This document shows positions 33,194 through 40,512 of a stretch of 64,000 nucleotides of DNA, piece by piece. The notes under the pieces are model-generated. The model worked only from the letters and a program-made list of their open reading frames with translations. It was not told the origin of the DNA and ran no database searches. A program made the translations under genes and the position numbers. The DNA comes from Chloroflexi bacterium HGW-Chloroflexi-3. Its GTDB lineage: Bacteria > Chloroflexota > Anaerolineae > Anaerolineales > Anaerolineaceae. The stretch spans positions 62,001 through 126,000 of the forward strand of contig PHBX01000002.1 in the NCBI GenBank assembly GCA_002842045.1, read 5' to 3'. Each line of letters begins with the position of its first letter. The stretch's first letter is position 1.

Positions 33194-35715
33194 TTATTTT
33201 TCTCGATATTCTCGGATGATAAAGCTTTTTTAAAAATTGAAATAACACCACCAGCCAGAATATAAAATACAAATACAATTGCTGCGAGTTGGACAATAGC
33301 CCAAAATCTACCGATGTTGTTCATCTCAGATTGGGATAACAGATTGAAAGCCAGCCCACCCATAATTCCACTTAACATCCCATCGATTTGATTTGTTTGT
33401 AAATATGGTTGTAATAAAGGTGAGGCTTTTGCTGAGGAAATTAATAATAAATCTGAATCTTTGACGAGTAAATTAATTTGCTCAATCCATAGTTTGGCAT
33501 TTTCAGAATTATCAGTTACCAGGACGAACATGTCGAAATCATTGATTGTATTAATCTCAGAAAGAGGTGGCTTTTCCCAAATATTAAGATTTAAATCAAT
33601 CCCAGGTGAAGTCGTTTTGGGATTGGAAAGAAATGCCTGAATTCCAATACCATAACCAGGCAAATATCCGAGATTTGAATTTCTCTCCTCAAAATTATAA
33701 GATGGAACATTTAGGTAAGAGTTTCTCAATATTCTTTCTGATACTAAAACGCCATTTGGGTTGGTGGCAATTGAAGTAACCCAATGGTTATTAAAAAACA
33801 AATTCTCAAAAAATCCTTCTGATATTAATTTCATTTCAGGATAAGAACTGGCTTCTGTTTCAAATACAACCAAAACATGCCTTGGCTCTTGATTCCGATT
33901 CAGATATCCCGTCGCAAGATTGTGGAATCTGACTGCTTCAGCCGGTAAAATCTCCGGGAATTTTAAATTAGTATGATCAACGAATAATGAATAGGTAATA
34001 ATTAATAATAGAAATGCAGGAATTAAGATAAATTCCATTCGATGTAATATCGATTTTGATTTCTTTTTTGATTTATTAAATTGAATCTCCGGAGAAATAA
34101 TTTCTTCTAAAATTCTAATGTGGGATTTTTGTTTATCAGTTACATCAATCGTTACAGAATAAGCAGGTGGAGGTGAATAGGTTTTGGTAACGCTTTCCGA
34201 AGTCAAGACATCCTGTAATCCAGCTAATGGTCCAAACTTCTCAATTATTTTCTGTGATTTCAATCTCGAAATATCAGGGGAAACGACTTCAATTGGCCTG
34301 ATAGCTTTTAGCCATTCCGGTAGTTTCCCTTTTTCGATATTATCCACTTCAGATGAATCGGAATTTTTCTCCTCTTCCATTGTTTGAAAAGGTTCAATCT
34401 CATTGTAATCAAAATCGATGTTTTCTAACCAATCAGGAACATTATCAAACTTGAATGGTAGAACATGCTTGTCTGCTTCTTCTTTTTTTGGTTGCACTTC
34501 TTGACGATGGGGATCAATTTCAAAAACATCATCATTGGAGGTTGGAATTTGAATGTTATCAATCCAATCTTCACCTTCATCGATGCCAATAAAAGGTTTA
34601 ACAGAAAGGCTTTTTAGCTCAGATTCTTCAAGCTTGAAAGCGGGTTTTTCAGGTTGATCTTTTTCTGAAGCGCTAACCTCGAGTTCTGATTCGCTGAGAT
34701 CAGAATCTAACACGTCTGGTTTGGATCCATCGTCAGATTTTGAACTAGGTGATATGTCTAATTTGTTGAACAACAAAACAGAATTGTATGTTTGATCCAC
34801 GCCTATTTCTGATTCTTCTTCTGAAGTCGATTGATCAGGAATTAATTTTTCATTATTTTGATTGATGTCTTTGATCCAACCAGGAAGATTTTCTGTTTCG
34901 TCGGAACTTTCTAATTCAGAGCTTTCTTTTGTTTCTTCATCAACCAGAAAGTTCCTTTTTGAAAGCCAATCAGGAAGGTTAAATGGTTCTATTGGGGTAT
35001 TGGCTTCTTCAATTGAGACTTCCTGATCGGTTGATAACCAATTAGGTATTTCTATATCGTTTAATATTTCATCATTGTCTGACTTACTTGTAATCGTTTT
35101 ACTCAGCCAATCAGGGAATTCTTCTGCTGGTGTAATATTTTCATCATTTTCTAAGTCTAAAGAATTAGGGAATTCAATTAGCCAATCTTTTTTAATATCA
35201 TCAATTATCGGTGGCAGGTTGGATATTTCTTCTTCAAGGCTTTCATCAACATTTTCTAAATTAAATATTTGTTTATCGTCCAATGGTTCTTGAATGTTGC
35301 GTAAACTGGCTATCCAATCAATTGAATTTTCGTCAAGTTGTTCATCTTCATCTCGCAAAGAGTGAACTAAATCAGAATTTTCAGACGAAGTGGGAGGATG
35401 GAGTTCTTCAGTTTTTCCAGATTCAATTTTCCTGAAATCATCATCGGCTTGTTTAATATCTCTGATTCTATTTAACCAATCTGGAGCCGCATCATCTGAA
35501 CTCCCGTTTAGGTCAAAAAAGTTTTCTTTTGTGTCTGGTAAATTGGACTCAGTTGATTGATCTTCATCCTTGGAATCTCTTAAGAACGCTAACCAGTCAG
35601 GTTCGGATACAGATTCAACAGAATTAATTTGGAAATTAAACCCACAATTAACACATTTTATTGCAGAAAAGTCATTCTCAGTTTTACATTGTGGACAAGT
35701 AATTTTTTCTGTCAT
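33190..35715 (-). CDS. large zinc-ribbon protein with eleven PDWL-like motifs and two membrane helices
   Basis: The 841-residue protein starts with a zinc ribbon (CPQC and CVNC, residues 7-24), followed by about 450 acidic, low-complexity residues containing eleven spaced copies of a short motif: PDWL, PDWL, IDWI, KDWL, PDWL, PNWL, PDWL, PGWI, EDWI, PDWL, PEWL. After the last (KLPEWLKAIRP) comes FGPLAGLQDVL, a membrane helix (ILIPAFLLLIITYSLFV), an extracytoplasmic domain of about 230 residues and a C-terminal helix. The motif array looks like multivalent docking sites for a partner. Domain function unknown. ATG follows directly on the preceding stop and has AGGA upstream. Confidence 0.68.
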   Translation of the reverse strand: MTEKITCPQCKTENDFSAIKCVNCGFNFQINSVESVSEPDWLAFLRDSKDEDQSTESNLPDTKENFFDLNGSSDDAAPDWLNRIRDIKQADDDFRKIESGKTEELHPPTSSENSDLVHSLRDEDEQLDENSIDWIASLRNIQEPLDDKQIFNLENVDESLEEEISNLPPIIDDIKKDWLIEFPNSLDLENDENITPAEEFPDWLSKTITSKSDNDEILNDIEIPNWLSTDQEVSIEEANTPIEPFNLPDWLSKRNFLVDEETKESSELESSDETENLPGWIKDINQNNEKLIPDQSTSEEESEIGVDQTYNSVLLFNKLDISPSSKSDDGSKPDVLDSDLSESELEVSASEKDQPEKPAFKLEESELKSLSVKPFIGIDEGEDWIDNIQIPTSNDDVFEIDPHRQEVQPKKEEADKHVLPFKFDNVPDWLENIDFDYNEIEPFQTMEEEKNSDSSEVDNIEKGKLPEWLKAIRPIEVVSPDISRLKSQKIIEKFGPLAGLQDVLTSESVTKTYSPPPAYSVTIDVTDKQKSHIRILEEIISPEIQFNKSKKKSKSILHRMEFILIPAFLLLIITYSLFVDHTNLKFPEILPAEAVRFHNLATGYLNRNQEPRHVLVVFETEASSYPEMKLISEGFFENLFFNNHWVTSIATNPNGVLVSERILRNSYLNVPSYNFEERNSNLGYLPGYGIGIQAFLSNPKTTSPGIDLNLNIWEKPPLSEINTINDFDMFVLVTDNSENAKLWIEQINLLVKDSDLLLISSAKASPLLQPYLQTNQIDGMLSGIMGGLAFNLLSQSEMNNIGRFWAIVQLAAIVFVFYILAGGVISIFKKALSSENIEKNK

Positions 35716-36336
35716 TTAGTTCCTGTCATAAGGTCGATCAAATCCAAATATAATTCTCAGACTTGTTAGAATTGCACCTAAAGAAATACCAATTAATATA
35801 CCTGTGCTGCCAGCTATCGGTAACGAGTTTAATGCATTATTCAGTGCTTTTATCAGAGGAATATTTTCCCCCAGAGATAAGATTCCACTGAAAAGAAGTA
35901 AAAATATTACTGTCGATATTCCAAAAACAATAGCTAAAAAATTTTGTTTTTTTGTAAAGAAACGGAAACTCGCCAGGCTAAGTGTCAAGGCAAGAACAGC
36001 GGACAAGCTTGCTTCAACAGTAATGATAGTAGTGCTTGCAAGGTTCACAAAAAATTGGTTATTAGGTCCCAACAATATTCCAATTAAAATAACTGTAATA
36101 AAACCAACAATAAAAAAAGGGCTGGCATAATCGCGTTTTTCATTGGTGAAGACTTTGTTCCAATGCACAGATAATAAATTGATAATTGCTATTGCCAGGG
36201 CGATTGCACCCACAATGATTGCCCAATCTAAAATAAATATTCGGATTCTATCCAAAATAGTTCCAGGGAAAAATAAACCCAGGATTAATAATAGACCTGA
36301 TAAAGATGAGACAATAGCAAGAAAAATCTTTTTCAT
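35716..36336 (-). CDS. polytopic membrane protein of unknown function
   Basis: A 206-residue protein with six membrane helices (for example IFLAIVSSLSGLLLILGLFF, WAIIVGAIALAIAIINLL and NFLAIVFGISTVIFLLLFSGIL), ending in a short cytoplasmic FGFDRPYDRN. No motif or family recognised. The frame opens at 36393, but ATG 36336 forms an ATGA overlap with the preceding gene, the usual coupling in this cluster, and gives a normal KK-plus-helix start. It abuts the PDWL protein without a spacer. Confidence 0.6.
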   Translation of the reverse strand: MKKIFLAIVSSLSGLLLILGLFFPGTILDRIRIFILDWAIIVGAIALAIAIINLLSVHWNKVFTNEKRDYASPFFIVGFITVILIGILLGPNNQFFVNLASTTIITVEASLSAVLALTLSLASFRFFTKKQNFLAIVFGISTVIFLLLFSGILSLGENIPLIKALNNALNSLPIAGSTGILIGISLGAILTSLRIIFGFDRPYDRN

Positions 36337-37082
36337 AGCAGCCCAACGAATTTGAAGAAAAGAACAAATAAGATTATGGCAATAACAAGCCATCTCAAGA
36401 AATCTTGAATTAACAATGAAACCTTAAATTTCAAATTATTTGACATTTGAGCAGGAATTGAAAAAATTTCTTCTCCAATTAAAGCGTCATCAGAACAAGC
36501 GAAACTTACGGATTGTCCCTCCAGACTATCTGTAGCCGGAAGTGAAAAATGACTCTTTTTTTGATTGGCATCGAGCAATAATCCAATTTCAGGTCCAATG
36601 TTTCCAACAAAGATTTGAGTAGATAAATCTTCATCAGAAGATGGTGGGATAACACCTGCAATGTAACTCAGGTTTGTAGCTCCAGTTAAATATGCATGTG
36701 AATGAATATCTGAAGAAGAACTTGATTTGTCAATTAACACATTTTGATACTTGGATTGGGCTAATAGGGTTAATTCGCCACTACCTGCTGTTGTAACAGG
36801 AGGGTTATCACTTAAGATGCTTTGATCAATGATCTGGTTTAATGTTTCCAGACCTACTAATGAAGCAGCTCCATGGATATTATGTAGATCAGATTTTCCA
36901 AGAGAGATATGGAGTCCTTTACCGTGTTCAATGGATAAACCAATCGATTTCCGAAGATTGATTATTGAAGAATACTTTCTAATTTCGAAGCGGTTTTTTA
37001 TTGAAGAAAAATAGAATATGCTCCCTACAATCAGGATTATTATTATGAAGATCAAAAAAAATGACAATATGGTGTTACTCAT
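36333..37082 (-). CDS. DUF6754-like bitopic membrane protein
   Basis: The 249-residue protein has an N-terminal helix (SFFLIFIIIILIVGSIFYFSS), a globular part of about 190 residues and a C-terminal helix (FLRWLVIAIILFVLFFKFV). The globular region contains LSIEHGKGLHISLGKSDLH and LVGLETLNQI, which recall the DUF6754 family as I remember it. The segment LIGEEIFSIPAQM is also distinctive. Function unknown. The start overlaps the small upstream gene by 8 nt, and the stop overlaps the next membrane protein by 4 nt. Confidence 0.6.
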   Translation of the reverse strand: MSNTILSFFLIFIIIILIVGSIFYFSSIKNRFEIRKYSSIINLRKSIGLSIEHGKGLHISLGKSDLHNIHGAASLVGLETLNQIIDQSILSDNPPVTTAGSGELTLLAQSKYQNVLIDKSSSSSDIHSHAYLTGATNLSYIAGVIPPSSDEDLSTQIFVGNIGPEIGLLLDANQKKSHFSLPATDSLEGQSVSFACSDDALIGEEIFSIPAQMSNNLKFKVSLLIQDFLRWLVIAIILFVLFFKFVGLL

Positions 37083-37320
37083 TGAATTCCCTATTATTTA
37101 CATATTCCAGAAATGCTTTCGATTGTTCTTGATCTTCCAATACTTCAGCCAATTGGCTTATGATTGAATTTTGAACAAAAGGTTGTGTCATCCATAATGA
37201 TTGGGCTGCAACAATCCTTACGGGACCAGCTGCATCCAATAAAAATCGAAATAATCCTAACAGATGATACCGTTGCAAGTATTGAGCCCAACGGTGCCAA
37301 TTATTTTGATTGACCTGCAT
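37075..37320 (-). CDS. small protein of unknown function at the head of the membrane cluster
   Basis: An 81-residue soluble protein (from ATG 37320; the open frame extends one codon further to a TTG). It is helical and aromatic-rich, with NNWHRWAQYLQRYH at the start and AGPVRIVAAQSLWMTQPF in the middle; no known domain. It overlaps the DUF6754-like gene by 8 nt, so it belongs to the cluster. TATACT lies 6 nt before the ATG and there is no SD, suggesting a leaderless start and perhaps the cluster promoter. Confidence 0.55.
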   Translation of the reverse strand: MQVNQNNWHRWAQYLQRYHLLGLFRFLLDAAGPVRIVAAQSLWMTQPFVQNSIISQLAEVLEDQEQSKAFLEYVNNREFNE

Positions 37321-37326
37321 CAATTA

Positions 37327-37332
37327 AGTATA
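37327..37332 (-). promoter_or_regulatory. TATACT box 6 nt before the first cluster gene
   Basis: A -10-like TATACT on the minus strand with 6 nt to ATG 37320. It lies in the 38-nt gap after the PIG-L gene and may be the promoter of the eight-gene cluster, giving a leaderless transcript. No good -35 box. Confidence 0.4.
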
Positions 37333-37358
37333 GCAAAGAATTCATTTAACAAACGAAA

Positions 37359-38087
37359 TCAGTAAAATTTCCATAAGTTTTTTCCTCCCCCACGGCTTGC
37401 AAATTCAATAATTTCCTTGTTCATTCGATTTGTATTTTTCCAAAATGTGCTGATTTGAGATTGATAAGCAGCGATGGCTGCATGCCAGGTTTTGATGTTT
37501 TCTTCCTGTAAATCAAATTTAATCGGTGTTAATTTGGAATTGTCAATAGAAGAAGAATGAGATTTAACAACATAAGGATAGTCTTCATAAAACAATAAAG
37601 AGAAGAGGGAGAATTTTTTAATAGCAGCCACAATGATGCGATGATCAATATGATTACCAATTGCCATCGGTGAGACAATAATGTCATCAGTTTTCACTTT
37701 TCGGTGTATTTCATCAGAGATTTTATCGACCAGAAATTGTTGAGATGGAGGGATCGGCTGATACAAATCATCTTCTTCTCTTACAATAGGATTGCCATCC
37801 AAATCTTTTCGATAAATACAATCAGGGAGGTTAAAATGCTTATATCGAGCTCCAAGGAGCTTACTGGCCTTTATATCCTCTAAACGCCGTATTTTTGGTG
37901 CATTCCATGGCAATTCCCATCTTTTGTGTAACGATAATGCAAAATCTGAAAGATTTTCATCATCTGGAGAACCAGAAAAAAAAGTCCAAATCTCCGTACC
38001 AATTTTGTTTTTGACAAGGTCATTCACAATACCGCCAACAGATAAAGCGACATCATCGAGGTGAGGAGAAATAAAAATATATCGCAT
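37359..38087 (-). CDS. PIG-L family deacetylase
   Basis: A 242-residue member of the PIG-L zinc deacetylase family, the second of three in this window. The N-terminal motif is ISPHLDDVALSVGG (HxDD with Leu in place of Pro), and the third ligand lies in IGNHIDHRIIVAAI near residue 155. It is distinct in sequence from the copies at 21.5 and 57.2 kb, with an RKDLDGNPIVREEDDLYQP insertion before the third motif. Substrate unknown. No obvious SD. It may be the first gene of the minus-strand cluster or a separate unit. Confidence 0.82.
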   Translation of the reverse strand: MRYIFISPHLDDVALSVGGIVNDLVKNKIGTEIWTFFSGSPDDENLSDFALSLHKRWELPWNAPKIRRLEDIKASKLLGARYKHFNLPDCIYRKDLDGNPIVREEDDLYQPIPPSQQFLVDKISDEIHRKVKTDDIIVSPMAIGNHIDHRIIVAAIKKFSLFSLLFYEDYPYVVKSHSSSIDNSKLTPIKFDLQEENIKTWHAAIAAYQSQISTFWKNTNRMNKEIIEFASRGGGKNLWKFY

Positions 38088-38163
38088 AGATTCCCAGATT
38101 TCAAACGTGATAAAATCATTTTAATGATTATTTAAAATTTTTGTAGTATTCAAGGAGAATAAA

Positions 38164-38472
38164 ATGAGTTTCCTTGCAGATTTGTTGGGTATTGTGCCCT
38201 GTCCTGCCCATGCCAGAAATGATGTTGATCGATTAATTGCGGAGTTACTTCGCATAGGTGAAACCGAAGATTATTTATCAGAAAGACCTGGTGGTCCTTT
38301 TAATCTGCAATGCCGTCATATACGGGTCATCGAGATTGGAAAAAGGTTAAACGAAATTGGGGGAGAGAAATTAATGGAATTCACACTTCGCAGGGTAAAA
38401 AAGAAATTAGGAAAAACGGTTTATGCCCATTTAGAATATGCTTGGGATGATCTGGGTCAGTGGATTCCTTAA
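38164..38472 (+). CDS. small conserved hypothetical protein
   Basis: A 102-residue soluble protein of unknown function, isolated between a divergent PIG-L gene and a tRNA gene. Visible features: two cysteines (PCPAH near residue 13 and LQCRHIRV near residue 50) each followed by His, and a basic helix RRVKKKLGKTV before a Trp-rich end LEYAWDDLGQWIP. A good SD AAGGAG precedes the ATG and a clear terminator follows, so it is very likely expressed on its own. Confidence 0.6.
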   Translation: MSFLADLLGIVPCPAHARNDVDRLIAELLRIGETEDYLSERPGGPFNLQCRHIRVIEIGKRLNEIGGEKLMEFTLRRVKKKLGKTVYAHLEYAWDDLGQWIP

Positions 38473-38476
38473 AATA

Positions 38477-38500
38477 AAAAATCAGTATTCACTGATTTTT
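38477..38500 (+). terminator. Rho-independent terminator
   Basis: 10-bp perfect stem (38477-38486 / 38491-38500) with ATTC loop, T run at the 3' side. Begins 5 nt after the 38164-38472 gene. Being flanked by A and T runs, it could also act after the minus-strand tRNA. Confidence 0.8.
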
Positions 38501-38516
38501 GAAAAATAATTATTAG

Positions 38517-38588
38517 TGGGCCCGGAAGGATTCGAACCTTCGACCAAGCGGTTATGAGCCGCGTGCTCTGCCGCTGAGCTACGGGCCC
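38517..38588 (-). tRNA. tRNA with CAU anticodon, probably tRNA-Ile2 (lysidine)
   Basis: A full cloverleaf on the minus strand: acceptor GGGCCCG pairing with CGGGCCC, D-arm AGCTCAGCGGCAGAGC, anticodon stem GCGGCT-CAT-AACCGC, T-arm GAAGGTTCGAATCCTTC, discriminator A; CCA is not encoded. The CAU anticodon is normally called Met. However, the GGCTCATAACCG anticodon arm, the following TTGGTC variable region and the GGGCCC acceptor resemble known tRNA-Ile2 genes of Bacillus and E. coli more than elongator Met. It also lacks the initiator's GGG/CCC anticodon-stem pairs. Confidence 0.93.
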
Positions 38589-38723
38589 CCTCGGCTTCGG
38601 AAATTATAACACAAAGACGTTTTCAGTGGAAAAAAATTCTGAAAATTATTGAATATCAGATATTAATTTTCTACTTCCATCATTAGTGGATATTGATTTA
38701 TGAGAACTATAACAATAATTAAA
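38589..38723. other. intergenic region, nothing recognised
   Basis: About 135 nt of AT-rich DNA between the tRNA 5' end and the purine-operon terminator. It must carry the tRNA promoter, but I cannot point to a convincing pair of boxes. No reading frame of note. Confidence 0.5.
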
Positions 38724-38755
38724 AAGAGGCTGAATTTTAAGTTCATCAGCCTCTT
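38724..38755 (-). terminator. terminator of the purine transport/oxidation operon
   Basis: 10-bp perfect stem (38724-38733 / 38746-38755), read on the minus strand and followed by TTTTT. A second, weaker inverted repeat (38758-38764 / 38778-38784) lies closer to the amidohydrolase stop. It ends the seven-gene run that starts with the BMP lipoprotein. Confidence 0.8.
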
Positions 38756-38796
38756 GAATCTCTGATGCAGCGTTCACCAGAGATCAGCAATGGTAA

Positions 38797-40002
38797 TTAT
38801 CGGGCAGTGATATCCTTACCAGCTTTGATGACATACAATGGTGCTTCATGGTTCCAGATTGCTTCCCAAACTGATTCAGCATTCAGCACAACCAGATCTG
38901 CATTTCCACCTTCTTTAAGGTGGTGACCTTCAGCACCTAATGCCTGAGCAGCATTAGTAGTGATCAAATCATAGAGAATTTCCATCTCCTGACGGCTATT
39001 CATCCACATTAAATGGGCTGCCAGAAATGCAATTTCGAGCATGTTGTTGCGGCCAAATGGATAATATGCATCCGCAATATCGTCCTGGCCTAAAGCAATT
39101 CGAACACCTGCTTTGTAAAGATCTTTGACACGGGCGTATAAAGGACCTGTTTGTGGGTCGGAAACAACACCGATTTGAGCTCGTTTGAGCAAATATTCAA
39201 TTTTTCGATAATATGGTTCTGGATAAAGCGCCATTGCACGACTGTGTTGGGCTGTAACACGGCCTTCCCAACCATTTTTTATTGTGGTTACTGCTAACAT
39301 CTCAAGAGTCTTGAGGGTTGGATCACCAGCATCATCAATTAACATGGAGACTGGTTTATCATATTTTTTTGCTATGGCAAACATCCTGTCAATGTGTTCC
39401 TGCTCATCAGCATCTGTGTATTCAATCCATGGAATACCACCCACCACATCTGCGCCTAATTTTATGGCTGCTTCAATGTATTCTTCGGCGCCGGGATCTC
39501 TGACGACACCATCCTGTGGAAATGCGACAACTTCCACATTGACACGGTCTTTATACTCTTCTCTGGCTCGAATTAAGGCTTTGACACCCTCTAATTTGGC
39601 TTTTGTGTCTGTGTCTGCAAAGGCGCGGATATGGGTATTGCCAAATTTCACTGCTAAATTGAGTGCTTTGCGTACATTCTCAATAATCCAGCTTTCATCG
39701 TATTGTTCTTTAACGTTCGCTGCCAATTCAATAGCTGTCATGGCACCGCCCATGGAACCATCGGTGTAGGCTCCCATAGCTGCCTCGTCCATCATCGAAA
39801 GTGTGTAAACTTTGCATAAATGCAGATGTCCATTGACAAAGGATTCGGTTACTAATTTTCCTTCTGCATCAATGACTTTCTGCGCATCGCCTTCCACCTT
39901 TACATCAATTTTGGCGATTTTTCCATTCTGAATTGCAATCTGATATTTCTCACCTTGAGAAGTTCTGGTTGTTGCATTTTTAATTAATAAATCGTATGAC
40001 AT
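38797..40002 (-). CDS. amidohydrolase/cytosine-deaminase family protein
   Basis: The 401-residue protein is an amidohydrolase-superfamily (CodA-like) hydrolase. Visible: the metal motif VNGHLHLCK near residue 57 (HxH), TAQHSRAMAL near residue 235 (CodA catalytic His region), GQDDIADAYYPFGRNNML near residue 315 (CodA GHDD with the metal-ligand Asp) and a C-terminal ADLVVLNA. At the place of CodA's metal-ligand His (about residue 198) I read KPVSMLIDDAGDP, i.e. Ser. Last gene of the purine operon; a nucleobase or derived ring compound is the probable substrate. SD AGGAGGTG before the ATG is very strong. Confidence 0.8.
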   Translation of the reverse strand: MSYDLLIKNATTRTSQGEKYQIAIQNGKIAKIDVKVEGDAQKVIDAEGKLVTESFVNGHLHLCKVYTLSMMDEAAMGAYTDGSMGGAMTAIELAANVKEQYDESWIIENVRKALNLAVKFGNTHIRAFADTDTKAKLEGVKALIRAREEYKDRVNVEVVAFPQDGVVRDPGAEEYIEAAIKLGADVVGGIPWIEYTDADEQEHIDRMFAIAKKYDKPVSMLIDDAGDPTLKTLEMLAVTTIKNGWEGRVTAQHSRAMALYPEPYYRKIEYLLKRAQIGVVSDPQTGPLYARVKDLYKAGVRIALGQDDIADAYYPFGRNNMLEIAFLAAHLMWMNSRQEMEILYDLITTNAAQALGAEGHHLKEGGNADLVVLNAESVWEAIWNHEAPLYVIKAGKDITAR

Positions 40003-40029
40003 GAGATTTCACCTCCTGGAAATAAGTAT

Positions 40030-40512
40030 TTAGTGTTTGTTTCTGTCTTGGATTAATTTCTGTGCCATTAGAGCACCATCTTTTATGGGTTCATAACCAG
40101 TGCAGCGACAAAGATGTTTATTCAATGAATTAGAAATTTCTAATTCCGATGCATCAGGTTTGTTTTCCAACAAACCATATAATTCCATAACAATTCCCGG
40201 TGTACAGAAGCCACATTGAATTGCCCCAGACTCAGAAATTGATTTTTGTATAGGATGCAATTCTTTTCCTTTGGCTAATCCTTCGACGGTCAGAATTTCT
40301 GCACCAGCGACTTTGCTTACCGGTGTATTGCAGCTTTTGGTCGCTTTCCCATTAATAACAACTGTACAAGTTCCACAAGTTGCATTATCACAACCTCGTT
40401 TTGTTCCGGTCAAATTCAGGATCTCGCGAATTACATCGATTAACATCATTTCTGGATCAACTTCCACAACCCGGAGCTGTCCATTGATGGTAAAACTAAT
40501 CTTCTCAACCAT
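40030..40512 (-). CDS. xanthine dehydrogenase-type [2Fe-2S] subunit
   Basis: The 160-residue iron-sulfur subunit of a molybdenum hydroxylase passes electrons from the Mo site. The plant-type cluster is in KRGCDNATCGTCTVVINGK (Cys near residues 41, 46 and 49, and 61 in KSCN), and the second helical cluster in QCGFCTPGIVM and HLCRCTGYEPI (about residues 99-137). The usual CGxGxCGxC is CDNATCGTC here. One nt overlap with the Mo subunit gene. Family is firm; whether the enzyme is for xanthine, hypoxanthine or another heterocycle follows from context only. Confidence 0.9.
   Translation of the reverse strand: MVEKISFTINGQLRVVEVDPEMMLIDVIREILNLTGTKRGCDNATCGTCTVVINGKATKSCNTPVSKVAGAEILTVEGLAKGKELHPIQKSISESGAIQCGFCTPGIVMELYGLLENKPDASELEISNSLNKHLCRCTGYEPIKDGALMAQKLIQDRNKH

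Noticed and set aside
35804..36130. 108-codon plus-strand frame opposite the membrane protein gene
   Set aside because: Mirror of a hydrophobic coding sequence on the other strand; the minus-strand frame has coupled start and stop with its neighbours.
38517..38588. Initiator tRNA-fMet
   Set aside because: The anticodon stem lacks the three consecutive G-C pairs of the initiator and the first acceptor pair is normal G-C.
38758..38784. Second inverted repeat before the amidohydrolase stop, as an additional terminator
   Set aside because: Only a 7-bp stem with a 13-nt loop and no T run; the neighbouring hairpin at 38724-38755 is the convincing terminator.
39284..39769. 161-codon plus-strand frame opposite the amidohydrolase
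   Set aside because: Low-complexity Ser/Ala-rich product, no SD, and lies fully inside a well-supported minus-strand gene.
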